A DNA stretch of 64,000 nt from an uncultured Oscillospiraceae bacterium. GTDB taxonomy: Bacteria; Bacillota; Clostridia; Oscillospirales; Ruminococcaceae. The stretch's first letter is position 1, and each line of letters begins with the position of its first letter. The position numbers and the translations under genes are program-made. This document shows, piece by piece, positions 18,570 through 25,977 of this stretch. The notes beneath the pieces were generated by a model. It searched no databases, was not told where the DNA came from, and saw only the letters and a program-made list of their open reading frames with translations. The stretch covers positions 91,771 through 155,770 of the forward strand of contig CAJTTB010000004.1 in NCBI GenBank assembly GCA_910579175.1. Reading direction: 5' to 3'.

Positions 18570-18694
18570 GAAGAAAGTATGGCAATTATCAGAGAAATCA
18601 AAAATACTTTTGTGATAGATTATACATATCTTTTGCTTTGCAAAACAAAATCAACATTATCATTGTATACATATCACAAAATTGAAAAAATGAT

Positions 18695-18724
18695 TTGACA
18701 AGCCTATACGAATTGTGGTATAGT
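18695..18724 (+). promoter_or_regulatory. Promoter of rpmG-secE-nusG
   Basis: TTGACA-N18-TATAGT, about 115 bases upstream of rpmG. Near-consensus housekeeping promoter. Confidence 0.8.
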
Positions 18725-18846
18725 AATAATACCTCAAGGAAGGTTTTTTTTTATGTTCTGATTTAGAAACGAATAAAAGATTTGCCTTTATTTTAGATGA
18801 ACTTTGAGGGAGGCAAAAAAAATCCGAGTTAGCAGGAGGTGCCGAT

Positions 18847-18996
18847 ATGAGGGTTAAAGTTACATTAGCTTGCACAGAGTGCAAACAACGTAATTACAAC
18901 ACAATGAAAAACAAGAAAAACGATCCTGACAGGCTCGAAATGAACAAATATTGTCGATTCTGTAGGAAACACACACTTCATAAGGAAACTAAGTAA
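18847..18996 (+). CDS. rpmG: 50S ribosomal protein L33
   Basis: A 49-residue ribosomal protein of the large subunit. It opens MRVKVTLACTEC and carries two CxxC pairs (CTEC, CRFC), so it is the zinc-binding form. GGAGGTG lies before the ATG. It is first in rpmG-secE-nusG, the usual order in Firmicutes. Too short to be found by length-limited ORF calling. Confidence 0.95.
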   Translation: MRVKVTLACTECKQRNYNTMKNKKNDPDRLEMNKYCRFCRKHTLHKETK

Positions 18997-19011
18997 GAGA
19001 GGGTGACTTTG

Positions 19012-19266
19012 ATGGCGAAAGATACAGCAAAAGCTGTTAAAAAACCAGCCAAAAATAAGGACAAAGACAAAAAAAAGTCCAACGGCAAAAAGTTCACCCA
19101 ATTTTTTAAAGACCTTAGAAGCGAAATCAAAAAAGTTGTATGGCCAAGCAAAAAACAAATTAAAAACAATACGCTTGTTGTTTTGGGATTTATGGCTGTT
19201 ACAGCGGTTTTCATCTGGATTTTAGACTTTGTATTTACTACATTGATGAATCTGGTGTTGGGATAA
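19012..19266 (+). CDS. secE: Preprotein translocase subunit SecE
   Basis: Small essential subunit of the SecYEG channel. The 84-residue protein has a Lys-rich N-terminal region, the conserved amphipathic segment LRSEIKKVVWPS and one C-terminal membrane helix. ATG 19012 is chosen over GTG 19003 because GAGAGGGTGA spaces correctly to the ATG. Lies between rpmG and nusG. Confidence 0.95.
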   Translation: MAKDTAKAVKKPAKNKDKDKKKSNGKKFTQFFKDLRSEIKKVVWPSKKQIKNNTLVVLGFMAVTAVFIWILDFVFTTLMNLVLG

Positions 19267-19326
19267 CTTTTTTCTAGATGAAAACAAACCAACTTAGCAA
19301 TGTCGTATTCTGGAGGGACTGATACT

Positions 19327-19866
19327 ATGTCAGAAACCGCAAAATGGTATGTGATACACACCTATTCTGGTTATGAGAATAAGGTGGCACAAAACATTGA
19401 AAAGGTTGTCGAAAACCGAGGTCTTCAAGAGTTGATTCATCATGTAACTGTACCAACCGAAAAGGTAGTAGAGGTAAAAGATAATAAAACTCGAGAAGTC
19501 GAGCGAAAAATTTTCCCAGGATATGTGCTGGTTAAAATGATATTAACTGATGATTCTTGGTATGTTGTCAGGAATATTAGAGGTGTAACCGGTTTTGTCG
19601 GTTCATCTACAAAACCTGTTCCATTATCCGATGCCGAAGTAAAGGCACTGGGTGTTGAAGATGCACAAATCAATGAAGCTGTTCAGGTAGAAGTCACCTA
19701 TGGTGTAGGTGATAATATTCATGTTATTTCTGGTCCTTTGGCAGGGTTTTCGGGCATTGTGGAAGGAATCGATATCGAGAATAACTGTGTGAAGGTAACA
19801 GTTTCTATGTTTGGCAGAGAAACGTTGGCAGAACTTGAGTTAAATCAAGTAAAAACAGCCAACTAA
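19327..19866 (+). CDS. nusG: Transcription termination/antitermination protein NusG
   Basis: Binds RNA polymerase and controls pausing and termination. The 179-residue protein shows the NGN domain (KWYVIHTYSGYENKVA, FPGYVLVKM, VRNIRGVTGFVG) and a C-terminal KOW domain (GPLAGFSGIVEGID). GGAGGG lies nine bases before ATG 19327; the frame can extend to 19300 but without a ribosome site. Confidence 0.96.
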   Translation: MSETAKWYVIHTYSGYENKVAQNIEKVVENRGLQELIHHVTVPTEKVVEVKDNKTREVERKIFPGYVLVKMILTDDSWYVVRNIRGVTGFVGSSTKPVPLSDAEVKALGVEDAQINEAVQVEVTYGVGDNIHVISGPLAGFSGIVEGIDIENNCVKVTVSMFGRETLAELELNQVKTAN

Positions 19867-19957
19867 AAGTTACTTCTTTTTAATTAAGAAGTCCCCAGTT
19901 TTGTAAACTGTGGGAGGATATCACGTGTTCTTTCTGTTGCTAGAGGGAAAGAATGCC

Positions 19958-20003
19958 TGTGGGAGGAAATTCATAAAAAAAGGGATTTCCGCCATAGACC
20001 ACA
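19958..20003 (+). promoter_or_regulatory. L1-stalk-like RNA element before rplK
   Basis: Predicted stem GTGG-GA-GGAAAT ... ATTTCC-GCCATAGA-CCAC. The asymmetric loop (GA on one side, GC-ATA-A on the other) resembles the L1 site of 23S rRNA, where GGTGGGAGG pairs opposite ATACCACC. It ends eight bases before the rplK ribosome site GGAGGTG. Probable site for autoregulation by L1. Confidence 0.6.
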
Positions 20004-20023
20004 AATTTTTGGAGGTGCAAATT

Positions 20024-20449
20024 ATGGCTCAAAAAGTATCTGGCTACATCAAACTTCAAATTCCTGCTGGTAAAGCCACTCCAGCACCACCAGTTGGACC
20101 TGCCTTGGGTCAACATGGTGTCAATATTATGTCTTTTACAAAAGAATTCAACGAGCGCACAAAAAATGATATTGGTTTAATTATTCCAGTAGTAATTACA
20201 GTGTACGCTGACCGCTCCTTCACTTTTGTTACAAAAACTCCGCCAGCAGCAGTACTGATTAAAAAGGCTTGCGGTATTGAAAGTGGCTCAGGTGTGCCAA
20301 ATAAAACAAAAGTTGCAAAAATTACCAGGGAGCAGGTACAAAAAATCGCTGAAACAAAAATGCCTGATTTAAATGCTGCAAATATTGAAGCAGCAATGAG
20401 CATGATCGCTGGTACAGCTCGCTCAATGGGTATTGAAGTAGTCGATTAA
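20024..20449 (+). CDS. rplK: 50S ribosomal protein L11
   Basis: Large-subunit protein of the GTPase-associated centre. Exactly 141 residues, starting AQKVSGYIKLQIPAGKA after Met, with the PAPPVGPALGQHGVNIM signature. ATG 20024 follows GGAGGTG; the longer open frame from 19910 runs through the leader element and is not coding. Followed by rplA. Confidence 0.97.
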   Translation: MAQKVSGYIKLQIPAGKATPAPPVGPALGQHGVNIMSFTKEFNERTKNDIGLIIPVVITVYADRSFTFVTKTPPAAVLIKKACGIESGSGVPNKTKVAKITREQVQKIAETKMPDLNAANIEAAMSMIAGTARSMGIEVVD

Positions 20450-20458
20450 TTTACCCCT

Positions 20459-20487
20459 GGTGGGAGGAAAAATCCGCATATACCACT
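20459..20487 (+). promoter_or_regulatory. Second L1-stalk-like RNA element, before rplA
   Basis: GTGG-GA-GGA-AAAA-TCC-GCATATA-CCAC, the same design as the element before rplK with a shorter inner stem. It ends four bases before the rplA ribosome site AGGGAGGA, so binding could block rplA translation. Confidence 0.6.
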
Positions 20488-20504
20488 TTTAGGGAGGAAC
20501 TATT

Positions 20505-21200
20505 ATGAAACACGGTAAAAAATATAATGACAGTGTAAAATTACTGGAACGTGCTAAATTATATGATGTAAATGAAGCTTTGGGATTAGCAATTGATTCT
20601 GCAAAAGCAAAATTTGATGAAACAGTAGAAGTTCATGTTCGTTTGGGTGTAGACTCTCGTCATGCTGACCAACAGGTACGTGGCGCGGTTGTATTGCCAA
20701 ATGGAACTGGTAAAGATGTAAGAATATTGGTTATCTGTAAAGACAATAACATTGCGCCAGCATTGGAAGCAGGCGCTGATTATGCGGGTTCTGATGAATA
20801 CGTTCAAAAGATTCAAAGCGAAGGCTGGATGGAATTTGACGTAGTTATCGCGACTCCTGATATGATGGGTGTTGTTGGCCGTTTGGGTAAAGTGTTGGGT
20901 CCTCGTGGTTTGATGCCTTCTCCAAAAGCAGGTACCGTAACCCCTGATGTTGCAAAAGCAGTTAGTGAAGCAAAAGCAGGTAAAATTGAATATCGTTTGG
21001 ATAAAACAAATATCATTCACTGCCCAGTTGGAAAGGTTTCTTTTGGTGTAGAAAAACTTGCTGAAAACTTAGAAGTATTGATGAATGCAATTGTAAAAGC
21101 AAAACCAGCTGCTGCAAAAGGACAATATCTAAAATCTTGTGTAGTTGCTTCTACTATGGGTCCTGGTATTAAAGTAAATACCAACAAATACGGCGTATAA
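20505..21200 (+). CDS. rplA: 50S ribosomal protein L1
   Basis: Large-subunit protein of the L1 stalk, and in many bacteria the translational repressor of its own operon. The 231-residue protein contains GTGKDVRILVICKD, the LGPRGLMPSPKAGTVT signature and GKVSFGVEKLAENL. AGGGAGGA precedes the ATG. The L1-stalk-like elements before rplK and before this gene suggest autoregulation. Confidence 0.97.
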   Translation: MKHGKKYNDSVKLLERAKLYDVNEALGLAIDSAKAKFDETVEVHVRLGVDSRHADQQVRGAVVLPNGTGKDVRILVICKDNNIAPALEAGADYAGSDEYVQKIQSEGWMEFDVVIATPDMMGVVGRLGKVLGPRGLMPSPKAGTVTPDVAKAVSEAKAGKIEYRLDKTNIIHCPVGKVSFGVEKLAENLEVLMNAIVKAKPAAAKGQYLKSCVVASTMGPGIKVNTNKYGV

Positions 21201-21203
21201 TAG

Positions 21204-21232
21204 TTGACAAGCACGAAAAAATAAGATATAAT
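21204..21232 (+). promoter_or_regulatory. Promoter of rplJ-rplL
   Basis: Perfect consensus TTGACA-N17-TATAAT, starting four bases after the rplA stop. Drives the L10 leader. Confidence 0.9.
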
Positions 21233-21238
21233 AAAAAA

Positions 21239-21378
21239 GCTGTATTTTCTAAAGACAGCAGGTATCACGGTTGTGATTCAAATGGGAAACTAGCCTGCCG
21301 AGGAAATGAATATCATATTTGTAAGATATGCTCTTATAATAGATTGATGTCCCTTCCTGAAATACAGGAAGGGTTTTT
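21239..21378 (+). promoter_or_regulatory. Ribosomal protein L10 leader with attenuator
   Basis: The leader has the conserved L10-leader segments GCTGT...GACAGC, AAATGGGAAACTAGCCTGCC and a final terminator stem CCCTTCCTG / CAGGAAGGG (21351-21373) with T5. L10(L12)4 binding to the leader is known to control this operon in Firmicutes. Confidence 0.88.
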
Positions 21379-21426
21379 CTTTGATCGATGAAAAACAGTA
21401 TAAGTTTCATGTGGAGGTGAATAGAT

Positions 21427-21930
21427 TTGCCAAGTGAAAAGATATTAAACCAAAAAAAAGAATATGTTGCAAAATTGACTGAAAAATTAAAAGGTTCTGT
21501 TGCTGGTGTAATCGTTGATTATAAAGGTATTACAGTTGCTGATGATACTGTATTGCGTAAAAAATTAAGAGAAGCTGGCGTAGAGTACACAGTTGTAAAA
21601 AATACAATGTTGAGATTCGCTATCAAAGAAGCAGGATTAGAAGAATTAAGCGATGTATTAGAAGGAACAACTGCATTGGCAGTTAGCGCAGAAGATCCAA
21701 TTGCTGCTGCAAAGGTTTTAGGAGAATTTGCAGATAAAAACAAAGACTTTAAAATCAAAGCAGGTTTTATGGATGGCAAAGTAATGGATGCTGATAAAGT
21801 CATTGCTTTGGGAAAACTTCCTTCCAAACAACAATTGGTTGGTCAATTGGTCAGCGTATTGGTTGCACCAATCCGCGGTATGGCAATTGCGCTTAATGCG
21901 ATCGCTGAAAAACAAGAAGAAAATGCTTAA
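21427..21930 (+). CDS. rplJ: 50S ribosomal protein L10
   Basis: Base of the L7/L12 stalk. The 167-residue protein has the N-terminal rRNA-binding domain (GVIVDYKGITVADDT, VEYTVVKNTMLRFA) and a C-terminal helix that binds L12 dimers. Start is TTG with GGAGGTGA six bases upstream. Expression is probably controlled by the leader directly upstream. Confidence 0.96.
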   Translation: MPSEKILNQKKEYVAKLTEKLKGSVAGVIVDYKGITVADDTVLRKKLREAGVEYTVVKNTMLRFAIKEAGLEELSDVLEGTTALAVSAEDPIAAAKVLGEFADKNKDFKIKAGFMDGKVMDADKVIALGKLPSKQQLVGQLVSVLVAPIRGMAIALNAIAEKQEENA

Positions 21931-22006
21931 TTTTTTCTAACTTAGAAAAAATAAAACATAACAAGAAAGGCGCAGAATCTGCGCGAAAATTTAGGAGGAT
22001 ATTATA

Positions 22007-22375
22007 ATGGCTGATATTGCAAAATTTATTGAAGATATTAAAGCTTTAACCGTTTTAGAATTAAACGATTTAGTAAAAGCAATCGAAGAAGAATTTGGTG
22101 TTTCTGCTGCTGCTCCAGTTATGATGGCTGGTCCTGTTGCTAGCGATGCTGCTGCTGAAGCAAAAACTGAATTTGATGTTGTTCTTGCTGATGTTGGTAG
22201 CAACAAAATTGCTGTTATCAAAGCAGTTAGAGAAATCACTGGCTTGGGTCTAAAAGAAGCAAAAGAGCTTGTTGAAAGTGCTCCAAAAGCATTAAAAGAA
22301 GCTGTTTCTCAAGATGAAGCAAATGAATTAAAAGAAAAATTAGAAGCTGCTGGCGCTAAAGTTGAAGTAAAATAA
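22007..22375 (+). CDS. rplL: 50S ribosomal protein L7/L12
   Basis: Stalk protein that recruits translation GTPases. The 122-residue protein shows the N-terminal dimer domain, an Ala-rich hinge and the C-terminal EKTEFDVVL-type domain, here as AKTEFDVVLADVGSNKIAVI ending AGAKVEVK. AGGAGG precedes the ATG. A terminator follows; rpoB, the usual neighbour, is absent. Confidence 0.97.
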   Translation: MADIAKFIEDIKALTVLELNDLVKAIEEEFGVSAAAPVMMAGPVASDAAAEAKTEFDVVLADVGSNKIAVIKAVREITGLGLKEAKELVESAPKALKEAVSQDEANELKEKLEAAGAKVEVK

Positions 22376-22404
22376 TTTTAACTTTTGCTATAAAAGAGCA
22401 CAGA

Positions 22405-22436
22405 CCCCTTGAGTCATATTGATTCAAGGGGTTTAT
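22405..22436 (+). terminator. Terminator of rplJ-rplL
   Basis: CCCCTTGA plus three further pairs against TCAAGGGG, short loop, then TTTATT. It separates rplL from the BirA-like gene. Confidence 0.8.
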
Positions 22437-22453
22437 TGTATAGGTGATAATCG

Positions 22454-23230
22454 ATGACAAAGTATGATGTTTTAGATTTATTAAAACAAAACAGCAATCA
22501 GTATCTTTCTGGAGAACAAATTAGTAAGACGTTAAATCTTTCTCGTACAGCGATTTGGAAAGCCATTCAGACCTTGCGGAAAGAGGGATATCAGATAGAC
22601 GCTGTAACCAATAAGGGATATCAATTGATAGAACAGAAGGAGATTTTTTCTGCATATGAACTGAAAAGACGCTTAAAGACAAGTTGGCTTGGAAATACGA
22701 TGGTATTTTTAAAGGAAGTTTCATCTACCAATGACTATGCCAAAACCATTGTAAATTCTGTAAAGACAGGACATCTTATCTTGGCAAATATGCAGACAAA
22801 TGGAAAGGGAAAACAAAAGCAGACATTCCACTCCCCAGAAGGATTGGGTGTTTATATGAGCTTGATTTTAAAGGAAAACATTGTATTGCAGCAAATTTCA
22901 AAGTTGCGTCTTTTGGTGCTTGATAGCATTGTCCATGCAGTTGAGAATCAAACGGGCGATTTGTGTGAGTTAAAACATCCCAATGAAATTTTTTATCAGG
23001 GTAAAAAAATATCGGGAATTTTAATTGAAGTATCTTTGGAAAGTGAAACCGATGAAATTGAATATGCAATTGTGGGAATGGGAGTCTATACTTCCGCATC
23101 CATATTTGGTGTGTCAATCAATCGACTGGATTTAACTGCTGATATTATAAATCAATTAGAAGCTGCGTTATTGGGTTCTGGTTGCATAAATCACAGTGTA
23201 TTGGAGCATAATAATTCCAACAGAACATAA
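22454..23230 (+). CDS. BirA-like biotin protein ligase, atypical and short
   Basis: An N-terminal winged helix (SGEQISKTLNLSRTAIWKAI, about 17-37) precedes a biotin ligase-like domain containing KEVSSTNDYAK, SPEGLGVYMS and the ligase motif KHPNEIFYQGKKISGILIE. At 258 residues it is about 60 shorter than BirA and seems to lack the C-terminal SH3-like domain. The biotinyl-AMP loop GRGRxGR is replaced by GKGKQKQ. Ligase activity may be altered and it may act mainly as a regulator. Confidence 0.75.
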   Translation: MTKYDVLDLLKQNSNQYLSGEQISKTLNLSRTAIWKAIQTLRKEGYQIDAVTNKGYQLIEQKEIFSAYELKRRLKTSWLGNTMVFLKEVSSTNDYAKTIVNSVKTGHLILANMQTNGKGKQKQTFHSPEGLGVYMSLILKENIVLQQISKLRLLVLDSIVHAVENQTGDLCELKHPNEIFYQGKKISGILIEVSLESETDEIEYAIVGMGVYTSASIFGVSINRLDLTADIINQLEAALLGSGCINHSVLEHNNSNRT

Positions 23231-23251
23231 TTGTATTTAGAGGATGTTATT

Positions 23252-23938
23252 ATGGAGTGCTTTATTGATATACAAGATGTATCTAAAGTTTATCAGATAG
23301 GGGATACAAAAGTATATGCTTTAGACGAGATTTCACTACAGATTGATTCTGGGGAGTTTACCGCCATCATTGGGTCTTCGGGTTCTGGAAAATCCACCTT
23401 AATGAATATATTGGGATGTTTAGATTTTCCGACAAAAGGACATTATTATTTAAATGGAATGGATTTAAGTCAATTAAATGACAATCAATTGTCTGAGATT
23501 CGCAATAAGACAATTGGCTTTATCTTTCAAAGTTTTAATCTGATTCCAAGCTTGAATGCGTTAGAAAATGTAGAACTGCAATTGACTTATGGAGAGATAG
23601 AACGCAAAAAGCGACATCAAATCGCAAAAGATGCTTTGATTCAAGTGGGACTGGAACAGAGAATGTATCACCGTCCAAATGAAATGTCTGGAGGACAGCA
23701 ACAGCGTGTTGCGATTGCCAGAGCGATTGCAGCAAGTCCACCAGTCATTTTAGCAGATGAACCGACTGGAAATTTAGACAGCAAATCTGCTACAGAAATT
23801 ATGGATATTTTAAAGAATTTGAGCAAAAAGGGAAAAACTTTAATTTTAATTACACATGACGAATCCATTGCACAACAGGCAGATCGCATCATTAAAATTA
23901 AGGATGGAAAAATTTTAATGGATGAAAAAAACAGCTAA
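23252..23938 (+). CDS. ABC ATPase of the LolD/MacB type, no adjacent permease
   Basis: A 228-residue ATPase with Walker A GSSGSGKST, signature MSGGQQQRVAIARA, Walker B VILADEPTGNLD and switch His in LITHDES. The GxYYLNGxD... and NLD features match the MacB/LolD/FtsE group, which normally pairs with FtsX-like permeases. None is encoded next to it: birA-like lies before and convergent xpt after. ATG 23252 is chosen for its AGAGGA site. Confidence 0.85.
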   Translation: MECFIDIQDVSKVYQIGDTKVYALDEISLQIDSGEFTAIIGSSGSGKSTLMNILGCLDFPTKGHYYLNGMDLSQLNDNQLSEIRNKTIGFIFQSFNLIPSLNALENVELQLTYGEIERKKRHQIAKDALIQVGLEQRMYHRPNEMSGGQQQRVAIARAIAASPPVILADEPTGNLDSKSATEIMDILKNLSKKGKTLILITHDESIAQQADRIIKIKDGKILMDEKNS

Positions 23939-23961
23939 CCTGTAAAAATCGGTTAGCTGTT
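23930..23961. terminator. Bidirectional terminator between the ABC ATPase and xpt
   Basis: Perfect 11-bp stem AACAGCTAACC / GGTTAGCTGTT, loop of ten, with A- and T-rich flanks. It includes the ATPase stop codon. Confidence 0.85.
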
Positions 23962-23969
23962 GATATTTT

Positions 23970-24542
23970 TTAACCAAAAACAATTTGATTGTTTTCAATA
24001 GAATCAATAATTGCCAAAGATTCCAAACGAATACCCTTTTGACGTATGATTTGTCCACCATTTTGAAATCCCTTTTCGATAACAATACCACAGCCAACTA
24101 AATTGGCTTGAGATTGTTGTACAATATCAATCAATCCCAATAAGGCTTGTCCTTTTGCCAAAAAGTCATCAATGATAAGTACATGATCATCAGCAGTTAA
24201 AAATTTCTTGGCAACCTGAATATCATATACAATTCCCTTTGTAAAAGATTGTGCCTTAGAAGTAAACAGTTCACCATCTAAATTTTTAGATTTTACTTTT
24301 TTGGCGAATACAACTGGAATGTCATCGAAATGTTGCGCTGCAATGGCGGCAATTCCAATCCCAGAGGTTTCAATTGTTAAGATTTTTGTAATTGAGTGAT
24401 CGGAAAATAGCCGTTTGAATTCTTTCCCAATTTCATTTAAAAGTTTGATATCCATTTGATGGTTTAAAAAACTATCCACTTTTAAAATATTTCCCTCTTT
24501 TAAATGACCATCTTTTAAAATACGTTGTTGCAATAATTTCAT
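23970..24542 (-). CDS. xpt: Xanthine phosphoribosyltransferase
   Basis: Salvages xanthine (and often guanine) to XMP using PRPP. The PRPP-binding loop reads VLIIDDFLAKGQAL, and the N-terminus MKLLQQRILKDGHLKEGNIL is typical; length 190 residues is normal. AGGAG precedes the ATG. In many Firmicutes xpt lies behind a purine riboswitch, but no such aptamer was recognised here; the upstream region instead contains several hairpins and a small membrane peptide gene. Confidence 0.93.
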   Translation of the reverse strand: MKLLQQRILKDGHLKEGNILKVDSFLNHQMDIKLLNEIGKEFKRLFSDHSITKILTIETSGIGIAAIAAQHFDDIPVVFAKKVKSKNLDGELFTSKAQSFTKGIVYDIQVAKKFLTADDHVLIIDDFLAKGQALLGLIDIVQQSQANLVGCGIVIEKGFQNGGQIIRQKGIRLESLAIIDSIENNQIVFG

Positions 24543-24786
24543 ATAAATCTCCTAATCTGCCAATAGGGCATAAACTGAAAATTGCAAAATAAAGCAATAT
24601 GAAGCTGCAGTTAAAATGCAAAAATAAAATAATAGACTACCCCGTCAGCAGTCAGAATTTTCGTTTCAATCATAAGTGATACCCCTTTTCCCTTTCGTGT
24701 TGACGGAGGTTTAATTTTTTAATTTTCCGTCAAAATAAATATGCGGACAGCCATCGTTGTTCAATGACTGCCCAATAAATCGGGAT
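24543..24786 (-). other. xpt upstream region with three stem-loops
   Basis: On the minus strand, three hairpins follow the small peptide gene: 24773-24745 (12 pairs with G-U, loop AACAA), 24733-24700 (TTGACGGA / TCCGTCAA) and 24650-24632 (GACTGC / GTAGTC with T-rich tail). The first and third look like terminators. A 20-codon frame (MIETKILTADG...) begins near 24672 behind AGGGG. An attenuator or unknown leader is possible. Confidence 0.4.
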
Positions 24787-24882
24787 TTATTTCTTCTCTT
24801 TACTCATAAAAGAACAACTGATAGCTACAAATAAACCAATTAAAATCCACGGAAATGCTGCTCCTAAAAAATCACTAACCAT
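24787..24882 (-). CDS. 31-residue membrane peptide
   Basis: ATG 24882 follows AAGGAGGA and encodes MVSDFLGAAFPWILIG, a hydrophobic helix continuing to about residue 26, then a SKEKK tail. The strong ribosome site, own promoter and terminator-like hairpin after the stop argue for a real gene. Size and layout recall small transporter subunits or type I toxins, but I do not recognise the family. Confidence 0.6.
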   Translation of the reverse strand: MVSDFLGAAFPWILIGLFVAISCSFMSKEKK

Positions 24883-24920
24883 ACTTCATTCCTCCTTCAA
24901 AAGCCAGATTCGCCATTTTA

Positions 24921-24949
24921 ATTATACCATGTCCGTAAGCGTTACACAA
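24921..24949 (-). promoter_or_regulatory. Promoter of the 31-residue peptide gene
   Basis: Minus-strand TTGTGT-N17-TATAAT, about 40 bases before the ATG. Confidence 0.6.
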
Positions 24950-25151
24950 GATGCGGCTTGGTGAAAATGCCGGAAGTATCGGTCATCAACACGAAAGGTA
25001 AAAGGGACTAAGTGATTGACAACTATAAGGCAATGCAACCAAGTCTGATATCATGACTCTGATTTATTTGGCATGTTTTAGACCCAATTGCTCTTTCAGT
25101 TTTAAGCAGGTTTGTCTTTTGGAACGCAAAATACCTATTATCTTGAAAGTA

Positions 25152-25180
25152 ATTATATCATTATTTACCTAAAAAATCAA
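25152..25180 (-). promoter_or_regulatory. Second, upstream minus-strand promoter
   Basis: TTGATT-N17-TATAAT. A transcript from here would cross about 260 bases of non-coding sequence (25145-24883), including the right inverted-repeat arm, before the small gene. No known riboswitch was recognised in that stretch. Confidence 0.5.
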
Positions 25181-25283
25181 CAATTTTAGACGTTAATTAC
25201 GTTTTTAATTGAGGATAACAAATAGGCAAATATAAATATGTCTGTTTTATTTTATCTATTTTTCTCAATTTGTCAATTTCTTG

Positions 25284-25312
25284 TTGAAATATTTATCAAA
25301 ATAAGGTATGAT
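25284..25312 (+). promoter_or_regulatory. Promoter of sepF
   Basis: TTGAAA-N17-TATGAT, 40 bases before the sepF ATG. Confidence 0.65.
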
Positions 25313-25351
25313 AATAAAAGTAATAAAGATTTTATAAAGGAGGTATTTTGT

Positions 25352-25675
25352 ATGTTGAGTGCATCAGGTAGACAAGAACAGAAAATTTTTGAGTATCCAA
25401 CAAAAAATGCAAGTTATCCGATTGTTTTAACCATGCCAAAAAATCTAGGAGATACCAGGGAAATCACAGATGCTTTAAAGCAAAATAAGTCTGTTCTTTT
25501 GAATCTAGAGGAAACAAATGATGAAAGCTCTCGTCGATTACTTGATTACTTCCGTGGATTTATATGTGCGATTAACGGAAATTTAGAGCAAATGTCTCAA
25601 AAATTATATATTTTGACTCCTTATGGAGTACAAATAGAAGGGTCTATGAGTAGGGATTATACGTTTAACTATTGA
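25352..25675 (+). CDS. sepF: Cell division protein SepF
   Basis: Membrane-binding FtsZ partner that helps align FtsZ filaments at the septum. The 107-residue protein contains the SepF core: a MPKNLGDTREITDALKQN segment, VLLNLEETNDESSRRLLDYF and GFICAINGNLEQMS. The short N-terminus (MLSASGRQEQKIFEYP) may hold the membrane helix. AAAGGAGG precedes ATG 25352; an upstream in-frame extension to 25238 overlaps the promoter. It stands alone, not in the usual ylm cluster. Confidence 0.85.
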   Translation: MLSASGRQEQKIFEYPTKNASYPIVLTMPKNLGDTREITDALKQNKSVLLNLEETNDESSRRLLDYFRGFICAINGNLEQMSQKLYILTPYGVQIEGSMSRDYTFNY

Positions 25676-25799
25676 GGATAAAAGGCAACTAAGAATTTTT
25701 TTATTTTAAGGGATAAAGGAGTATGATGGATTGTACTGGTTGTTAATCAACATCACAGTATATTGAGCGGACATAACATGTGACTGATAGATGGGAAAG

Positions 25800-25830
25800 C
25801 CAAATTCATTGGTTGAATTTGGTTTTTTTT
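25800..25830 (+). terminator. Terminator after sepF
   Basis: CCAAATTCA / TGAATTTGG stem with a 5-base loop and T8 tail. The 120 bases between sepF and this stem hold no convincing gene. Confidence 0.85.
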
Positions 25831-25888
25831 CGTTTTTTAATTAGATAGACGGCTAATTAATATTTTGTGAATAATTATAGAAAAAATG

Positions 25889-25936
25889 TTAATTTTTGAG
25901 AATTAAGTTGATTTTTAAATGGTATATCGCTATACT
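25889..25936 (+). promoter_or_regulatory. Promoter and possible operator of the marR-ABC operon
   Basis: TTGATT (25908)-N17-TATACT (25931). A dyad TTAATT-N6-AATTAA (25889-25906) abuts the -35 and could be a MarR operator. Confidence 0.6.
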
Positions 25937-25977
25937 TTCAATAGCCGCCTAACCATTTTTGGAATGGAGTGAATGAA

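Larger units (their letters stand above)
24663..25023. repeat. Imperfect inverted repeats flanking a small gene
   Basis: Left arm 24663-24703 and right arm 24986-25023 match in inverse orientation: TCAACACGAAAGG is identical, then AAAAGGG and, after a gap, TGATTGA. They enclose about 280 bases with a promoter and the 31-codon gene. They could be ends of a small mobile element or the arms of a large RNA stem. Confidence 0.5.

Noticed and set aside
24543..25145. Purine, SAM, TPP, FMN or T-box riboswitch upstream of xpt and the small peptide gene
   Set aside because: None of the conserved core motifs could be found on the minus strand.
25723..25746. Leader-peptide-like frame MMDCTGC after sepF
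   Set aside because: Spacing to the AAGGAG site is too short and nothing downstream needs attenuation before the terminator.
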